From contig JAHFGZ010000003.1 in assembly GCA_023247155.1 (NCBI GenBank), forward strand, positions 25,890 through 31,392: a DNA stretch of 5,503 nt, read 5' to 3'. The notes beneath the pieces were generated by a model. The model ran no database searches. It worked only from the letters and a program-made list of their open reading frames with translations, and was not told the origin of the DNA. This DNA comes from Candidatus Omnitrophota bacterium. GTDB taxonomy: Bacteria > Omnitrophota > Gorgyraeia > Aquiviventales > Aquiviventaceae. This document shows positions 1 through 3,724 of this stretch, in pieces; the stretch's first letter is position 1, and the number at the start of each line of letters is the position of its first letter. The position numbers and the translations under genes were made by a program.

Positions 1-615
1 CGTGCCGCCGCGAGGGCGGCCGGCCCGATGCTCAGTCCCGCGCAGGAGCCGGAGGATGTTCGTCCGATGGCGGGCGATGAGCACCGCCGCGAGCGCCGCG
101 CCGAGCCATCGCTCCGGCAGGGGCCGGTGCGCGAGAAACTGGAGGAGCGGAAGCGTCACCGCCGCGGCCAGCGAGCCCACCGAGACATAGCGCCAGATGA
201 GGAAACAGCCGACCCACACCGCCAGGCACACCGCGGCCATGAACGGCACGGTGCCGAGGAGGACGCCGATCGTCGTCGCCACGCCCTTCCCTCCCCGGAA
301 GCCCAGGAACACGGGGAAGACATGCCCCAGCACCGCCGCGAGCCCGCACGCCAGCTGCGCCGTGGGCGTCACGGGCCGGGCGACCCACGGCGCTAGGCCC
401 CACACCGCGACCAACCCCTTGACGAGATCAAGGCAGAACACCAGCGTCCCCGCCCCCACCCCTGCCACGCGCGTGACGTTGGTGGCGCCGACGTTCCCGC
501 TGCCGACGGTCCGCACGTCGATGCGCTTGAGGCGTTTCACCAGCAGGTACGCCGTGGGGATCGACCCCACAAGATACGAGCCCGTCAGGGCGAGGATCGG
601 CCCGAGCGGTTCCAT
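1..615 (-). CDS. plsY: PlsY, acyl-phosphate:glycerol-3-phosphate acyltransferase (3' end outside window)
   Basis: Integral membrane acyltransferase that moves an acyl group from acyl-phosphate to glycerol-3-phosphate, making lysophosphatidic acid, the first step of phospholipid synthesis. The minus frame is open from the ATG at 615-613 to base 1 (205 codons, no stop). All the family signatures are present: GSIP at residues 17-20, GSGNVGATN at 38-46 followed by R49 and G52, D63-x-x-K66-G67, and the loop GHVFPVFLGFRGGKGVAT at 97-114. Hydrophobic stretches lie between them, as expected for a multi-span protein. The frame reaches the typical family end, NILRLLRGTEHR, around residues 186-197. Family members are usually about 190-215 residues, so only a few codons are likely missing. 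The ATG lies 3 nt after the der stop (TGAGCCATG), which implies translational coupling to der. Identity is confident; the exact 3' end cannot be seen. Confidence 0.95.
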   Translation of the reverse strand, partial: MEPLGPILALTGSYLVGSIPTAYLLVKRLKRIDVRTVGSGNVGATNVTRVAGVGAGTLVFCLDLVKGLVAVWGLAPWVARPVTPTAQLACGLAAVLGHVFPVFLGFRGGKGVATTIGVLLGTVPFMAAVCLAVWVGCFLIWRYVSVGSLAAAVTLPLLQFLAHRPLPERWLGAALAAVLIARHRTNILRLLRGTEHRAGRPRGGT

Positions 616-618
616 GGC

Positions 619-1977
619 TCAGCGTGAGGCGGCCCGACGCGCCGGCGGCTCGGCGATGAGGAACCGAATCGGCACGCCGGCCAAGTCGCCCTGCGCGTGC
701 AGCGCCTTCTGGAGGTAGTGGTGATACGACGCCGGCAGCAGGCCGCTGGCCGGGGCGAGGCCCAGCTCGACCCGCACCGGACGCCCCGGCACCCATCGCG
801 CCCGCTGCAAGCGGATCGCCCGGCCTCGGGTCCGCGGCGGGGGGTGGGCGGCCCACGCCGCCCGCAGGCGCGCCAGGCACTCCGCCTCTCCCAGTAGCCG
901 GCGCATCCGCCGCGTGACCGCCAGCGCCAGGGTCAGGCTCCGCGACACCTGGAAGCCCGTCTTGGCGGAGATCGCCAGGACCGGCGCGAACGACGCAAAC
1001 GGCAGCGCCCGCCGGACCGCCGCGGCCAGCGCCCGCGCGCTCCCTCCCTTCACCAGATCCCACTTGTTGACGAGCAGGACGAGCCCGCGCCCCGCCTCGC
1101 AGGCCTTGGCGACGAGCCGGCGGTCGTCGCGCGTGACCCCCTGCGCCGCGTCGAGCACGACGAGGGCCACGTCACACCGCTCGAGGGCGTTGACGGTGCG
1201 CGACATGGCGAACAGGTCCACCGGATCCCTGACCTTCCGTCGGTGCCGGAGCCCCGCCGTGTCGACAAGGACCACCGGCTGTCCGCCGATGAGCAGACGG
1301 CTGTCGATCGCGTCACGGGTCGTGCCGGGCGTCTCGCTCACGATCACCCGCTCTTCCCGGAGGAGCGCGTTGAGGAGCGAGGACTTGCCGACATTCTGGC
1401 GGCCGACGATGGCGAAGGTCGCGTACGGCTGGCGGCCGCCGTCCCGGCGCGGGACGCCAGCGGGCGGCGCGACGCGCGCGACCAAGCCATCGAGCAGCTC
1501 GCCGGTGCCCCGGCCGTGGATCGCCGAGACGGGCACCGGCCCCTCCACCCCCAGGGTGAAGAAGTCCGGCGGGACCGCGAGGCGGTGATCCAGCTTGTTG
1601 ACGGCCACCATCAGCGGCTTGCCGGCGGCGCGCACCCGCTCCAGGATCAGCTCGTCGGCCGGCACCAGCCCCTCCTGCCCGTCGCAGACCAGCAGGATGG
1701 CATCGGCCTCCTCGAGCGCCTGATGGACCTGGCGCTGGACGGCTTCGGAGAGCCCGCGGCCCGCCTCGAGCTCAAACCCGCCGGTATCGATGAGCGTGAA
1801 GCGCACGCCCCGCCACTCGGCCTGGCCATGGATCCGGTCGCGCGTCGTCCCGCGGGCGGGAGCGGTCACGGTCTGACGCGCCCCCACAAGCCGGTTGAAC
1901 AGGGTGGATTTGCCGACGTTGGGACGCCCCACGATGGCGATGGCGGGAGGCGCGTCTGGGGGATGCATGGGCGGCAC
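619..1977 (-). CDS. der: Der (EngA), tandem-GTPase ribosome assembly factor
   Basis: Essential GTPase that acts in maturation of the 50S ribosomal subunit. Two complete G domains are visible. The first has GRPNVGKS at residues 17-24, RGTTRD at 42-47, DTGG at 64-67 and NKLD at 127-130. The second has GRQNVGKS at 192-199, PGTTRD at 217-222, DTAG at 239-242, NKWD at 304-307 and SAKTG at 337-341. A C-terminal KH-like domain follows (about 350-452). The total of 452 residues fits the family, which has about 436 in Bacillus and 490 in E. coli. The start is unresolved: GTG at 1977 gives 452 residues and ATG at 1968 gives 449, and neither has a clear Shine-Dalgarno sequence. The gene begins 16 nt (or 25 nt) after the pgsA stop and ends 3 nt before plsY. 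Oddity: the KH domain is divergent. The usual Tyr-x-Thr-Gln and Pro-Pro-x-Phe signatures are not recognisable (IRLQRARW followed by GRPVRVEL in their place), while the late ASYHHYLQKAL and GVPIRF elements are kept. Confidence 0.96.
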   Translation of the reverse strand: MPPMHPPDAPPAIAIVGRPNVGKSTLFNRLVGARQTVTAPARGTTRDRIHGQAEWRGVRFTLIDTGGFELEAGRGLSEAVQRQVHQALEEADAILLVCDGQEGLVPADELILERVRAAGKPLMVAVNKLDHRLAVPPDFFTLGVEGPVPVSAIHGRGTGELLDGLVARVAPPAGVPRRDGGRQPYATFAIVGRQNVGKSSLLNALLREERVIVSETPGTTRDAIDSRLLIGGQPVVLVDTAGLRHRRKVRDPVDLFAMSRTVNALERCDVALVVLDAAQGVTRDDRRLVAKACEAGRGLVLLVNKWDLVKGGSARALAAAVRRALPFASFAPVLAISAKTGFQVSRSLTLALAVTRRMRRLLGEAECLARLRAAWAAHPPPRTRGRAIRLQRARWVPGRPVRVELGLAPASGLLPASYHHYLQKALHAQGDLAGVPIRFLIAEPPARRAASR

Positions 1978-1993
1978 ATCGCGGGCGTCGCGC

Positions 1994-2536
1994 CTACCCG
2001 AGCAGGCGGACGCCGACGCGGACGTAGTTGACCCCCGAGAGCACGGTGAGGACGGTCGCGACCATGACGAGCGGGGTCGTGACGGGCAGCCCGAGGAGCA
2101 CGGATGGGATGACCAGCATCTGGGCGAAGGTGGTCCACTTCCCCAGGCGGCTCGGGTGGACGTTCCATCGGCCGCGGATGGCGAAGAGCACGACCGTCCC
2201 CGCCACGAGCAGGACGTCGCGGCTGATCACGATCAGGTTGAACCACGCGGGGACGCGCATCCAGGCGGGCAGCCCGTGGATCGTCGAGCAGCTGATGAGC
2301 ATGCTCAGGATGAGGCACTTGTCGGCGATGGGGTCCAGGAGGGTGCCGAGCTCGGTCTGCTGGTGGTGGCGGCGGGCGAGGTGCCCGTCGATGGCGTCCG
2401 AGGCGATCCCGACCAGGAAGAGCCCCAGCGCCAGAAAGCGGAGCCAGTCCCGCGCCGGATGGTAGTACACCAATGAGGCGACGATCGCCGGCGCCAATAA
2501 GATCCGGAACACCGAGATCTTATTGGCCAAATTCAT
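1994..2536 (-). CDS. pgsA: PgsA, CDP-diacylglycerol--glycerol-3-phosphate 3-phosphatidyltransferase
   Basis: Membrane enzyme that condenses CDP-diacylglycerol with glycerol-3-phosphate to give phosphatidylglycerophosphate, the precursor of phosphatidylglycerol and cardiolipin. The CDP-alcohol phosphotransferase signature D-x2-D-G-x2-A-R-x8-G-x3-D-x3-D is complete: D47, D50, G51, A54, R55, G64, D68, D72. The PgsA subtype is supported by the N-terminus MNLANKISVFRI, by SRD at 105-107, by the GKWTT segment at 132-136, and by the 180-residue length (E. coli PgsA is 182). Several hydrophobic segments (about 12-25, 33-46, 75-86, 100-120, 137-160) fit a six-helix membrane protein. The ATG at 2536 is chosen because the family N-terminus starts exactly there; the only upstream purines are GTGGG directly before it, a weak ribosome binding site. 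It starts 28 nt after the lipoprotein stop. A different CDP-alcohol substrate (for example serine or inositol) is possible but less likely. Confidence 0.93.
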   Translation of the reverse strand: MNLANKISVFRILLAPAIVASLVYYHPARDWLRFLALGLFLVGIASDAIDGHLARRHHQQTELGTLLDPIADKCLILSMLISCSTIHGLPAWMRVPAWFNLIVISRDVLLVAGTVVLFAIRGRWNVHPSRLGKWTTFAQMLVIPSVLLGLPVTTPLVMVATVLTVLSGVNYVRVGVRLLG

Positions 2537-2555
2537 CCCACAATGACGAGGGACG

Positions 2556-2566
2556 GGTCTGACCCT
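2556..2566. repeat. Short palindrome spanning the lipoprotein stop codon, REP-like
   Basis: The plus-strand bases GGGTCTGACCC form 5-bp inverted arms around one central base. They lie at the 3' end of the lipoprotein gene, and the right arm shares two bases with the TAG stop codon (2565-2567). The sense strand reads AATAGGGTCAGACCCGTCCC. It has no uridine tract, so it is not a normal intrinsic terminator. The wording resembles repetitive extragenic palindromes associated with REP-associated tyrosine transposases, but this is from memory and only one copy is in the window. It could be chance. Confidence 0.35.
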
Positions 2567-2948
2567 ATTCCTTGTACCGCAGCTCGACGCCGTGGGTGGG
2601 GCAGTACTTGATGTCCTCGCCGTAGAGCTCCCCGCCGACCGGGCAGAACTTCGTGCGGCCCGTCGCGGGCGGCGTGGCCTGCCGCTGGGCCTTCTGCTCG
2701 TTCTCCTCCAGGGCGTGCCCGATCAGGCCGCCCCCGAGCGCCCCCAGCCCCGCGCCGATGGCGGTGCCGGCCCCGGCGTGGTCGCTCTGGTTCCCGACGA
2801 TGGCGCCGGTCCCGGCGCCCAGCAACCCGCCGAGCACCGCGCCCTGCGTCGTCTTCGACTGGGCCGCCGTCCCCATGCTTTCACACCCGCCGAGCAGGAG
2901 CGCCGCGACCACCAGCCCCACCAGACCAGTCACTGTGACGTGCTGCAT
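2565..2948 (-). CDS. Glycine-zipper outer-membrane-type lipoprotein with C-terminal paired Cys-Pro motif
   Basis: Small predicted lipoprotein of 127 residues. The signal peptide has a hydrophobic core at residues 8-19 and a lipobox LGGC with the lipidated cysteine at C22, so the mature protein would be about 106 residues. Residues 36-78 are a glycine-zipper region (GAVLGGLLGAGTGAIVG, then a second GxxxG-rich helix) like that of the Rickettsia 17-kDa antigen and Slyb-type lipoproteins, which form two close-packed membrane-inserting helices. A charged Gln/Glu linker follows (81-98). The tail then holds two similar units, FCPVGGELY (101-109) and YCPTHGVEL (115-123), with C102, C116 and H119 as possible metal or disulfide ligands. 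The start ATG has a perfect AAGGAGG 7 nt upstream, the strongest ribosome binding site in the window, which suggests high expression. It sits between lepB and pgsA. The exact role is unknown; an envelope-structural function is inferred. Confidence 0.85.
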   Translation of the reverse strand: MQHVTVTGLVGLVVAALLLGGCESMGTAAQSKTTQGAVLGGLLGAGTGAIVGNQSDHAGAGTAIGAGLGALGGGLIGHALEENEQKAQRQATPPATGRTKFCPVGGELYGEDIKYCPTHGVELRYKE

Positions 2949-2955
2949 GGCTCTG

Positions 2956-2962
2956 CCTCCTT
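2956..2962 (-). promoter_or_regulatory. Strong Shine-Dalgarno site of the lipoprotein gene
   Basis: The sense strand reads AAGGAGG, a full match to the anti-Shine-Dalgarno end of 16S rRNA, with 7 nt to the ATG at 2948. It fixes the start of the lipoprotein gene. The other genes here have weak or no such site, so this gene is likely translated at a much higher rate than its operon neighbours. Confidence 0.85.
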
Positions 2963-2980
2963 AGGTTTAGCCTCGATGCT

Positions 2981-3009
2981 ACTGTAACACGAAGCTCGCC
3001 CAAACGCAA
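2981..3009 (-). promoter_or_regulatory. Possible sigma-70-like promoter for the lipoprotein gene
   Basis: In the 76-nt lepB-lipoprotein spacer the sense strand has TTGCGT (3009-3004) and TACAGT (2986-2981) separated by exactly 17 nt. They match the -35 and -10 consensus at 3/6 and 4/6 positions. The spacer is less GC-rich here than the surrounding DNA. A weak 7-bp hairpin with one G-U pair (2969-2975 with 2990-2996) overlaps the -10; it lacks a U tract and is not a terminator. An internal promoter would let the lipoprotein be expressed apart from lepA-lepB. The match is modest, and consensus elements in an uncultured GC-rich lineage are uncertain. Confidence 0.35.
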
Positions 3010-3024
3010 CCCGCCGCCGCCCGC

Positions 3025-3600
3025 CTAGCGCAGGACCCGCCACCGGGGGACGGGCCAGAAGATGCACATGGCCCGCCCGATCAGGAGCCGCTTCGGCACG
3101 AAGCCCCAGAACCGGCTGTCGTGCGACGAGCGGGAGTTGTCCCCCAGCACGAAGAACGAGTCCTTCGGCACGGTCACCACTTCCCCCTCCGCGCCGTACA
3201 CCCCCTGGTTGGCGTAGCGGATGGCGGCGAAGAACCCCTCCTCCACCTGGCGGCCGTCGATGAGGAGCCGGCCGTCCCGGATCTCCAGGGTTTCGCCCCC
3301 GAACGCGGCGAGCCGCTTGATGAACGGCCGCTTCGTGTCCTCGGGATAACGGAACACGATGATCTCCCCCCGCCGAGGCGGCCGGAGGCGGTAGAGGAAC
3401 TTGTTGACCAGAATGCGGTCGCCCTCGATGAGCGTCGGCCGCATGGAGCCCGACGGGATCTTGAACGGCGCCATGATGAAGGTCCGGATGATCAGGGCCA
3501 GCGCCACCGCCCAGGCCAGCGACTCGAGGTTCTCGCGCCAGGCCGATGGGGCCGCCGCGCGCCCCGTGAGCCGTGTCGTCCGACGGGAGCGCGGGGTCAT
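3025..3600 (-). CDS. lepB: LepB, type I signal peptidase
   Basis: Membrane-anchored serine protease that cleaves signal peptides from exported proteins on the outer face of the cytoplasmic membrane. From the ATG at 3600 it has 191 residues. It has one N-terminal transmembrane segment (about 27-43) after a basic cytoplasmic head, then the catalytic Ser box PSGSMRPTL with S52, the GDRILVNK box (60-67), RRGEIIVFRYP (76-86), the catalytic lysine K95 in FIKR, and the GDNSRSSHDSRFWG box (153-166). The box after K95 reads KRLAAFGGE instead of the usual KRxxGLPGD type. The start at 3600 is preferred because AGGTGG lies 4 nt upstream and residue 1 falls just ahead of the basic head. An in-frame ATG at 3675 would add 25 Ala/Arg/Pro residues encoded by the structured spacer and has no ribosome binding site. 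It follows lepA after 124 nt; lepA-lepB adjacency is a classic arrangement. Confidence 0.95.
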   Translation of the reverse strand: MTPRSRRTTRLTGRAAAPSAWRENLESLAWAVALALIIRTFIMAPFKIPSGSMRPTLIEGDRILVNKFLYRLRPPRRGEIIVFRYPEDTKRPFIKRLAAFGGETLEIRDGRLLIDGRQVEEGFFAAIRYANQGVYGAEGEVVTVPKDSFFVLGDNSRSSHDSRFWGFVPKRLLIGRAMCIFWPVPRWRVLR

Positions 3601-3604
3601 CCCA

Positions 3605-3610
3605 CCACCT
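3605..3610 (-). promoter_or_regulatory. lepB Shine-Dalgarno site inside the inverted-repeat arm
   Basis: The sense strand reads AGGTGG with 4 nt (TGGG) before the lepB ATG. It supports the start at 3600 over the upstream ATG at 3675. All six bases pair with the promoter-proximal arm of the inverted repeat, which carries CCACCT (sense, at 3720-3715 by complement), an imitation of the 16S anti-Shine-Dalgarno sequence. Access to this site should depend on whether that stem is open. Confidence 0.65.
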
Positions 3611-3690
3611 GCCGGAGGCGGCGCGGGCTGCACCAGACGAGCGGAGCGCCGCCGGGCCAGCGGCGCAGCGGACATCCGGATGGGCTGGCC

Positions 3691-3707
3691 GTCCGCCTCA
3701 GGCGGAC
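3691..3707. repeat. Compact 7-bp hairpin in the lepA-lepB spacer
   Basis: GTCCGCC and GGCGGAC flank a 3-nt loop (TCA on the plus strand, TGA on the sense strand), giving a perfect GC-rich hairpin 18 nt downstream of the lepA stop. No run of T follows on the sense strand, so it does not look like an intrinsic terminator. It is one branch of the larger structured element. Short CCGCCT-GAGGCGG hairpins of this kind are known to me as dispersed repeats in some high-GC genomes, a recollection that is unverified here. Confidence 0.6.
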
Positions 3708-3724
3708 AGCGGCAGGTGGTGGGA

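Noticed and set aside
428..1063. Minus-strand open frame (211 codons) overlapping der and plsY in another frame
   Set aside because: The true frames of der and plsY carry the conserved motifs; this one is Gly/Ala/Arg-rich and has none.
1243..2031. Long plus-strand open frame (262 codons) opposite der
   Set aside because: It lies antisense to the fully motif-supported der gene, its protein is rich in Arg/Gly/Asp/His with no recognisable motif, and such shadow frames are expected in GC-rich DNA.
3673..3682. Ten-base palindrome CATCCGGATG
   Set aside because: It is short, lies inside the loop of a larger stem and has no spacer, so it is a poor hairpin; a protein site cannot be argued from one copy.
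3601..3724. Intrinsic terminator after lepA
   Set aside because: The stems are strong but no run of T follows any of them on the sense strand, and lepB follows directly in the same direction.
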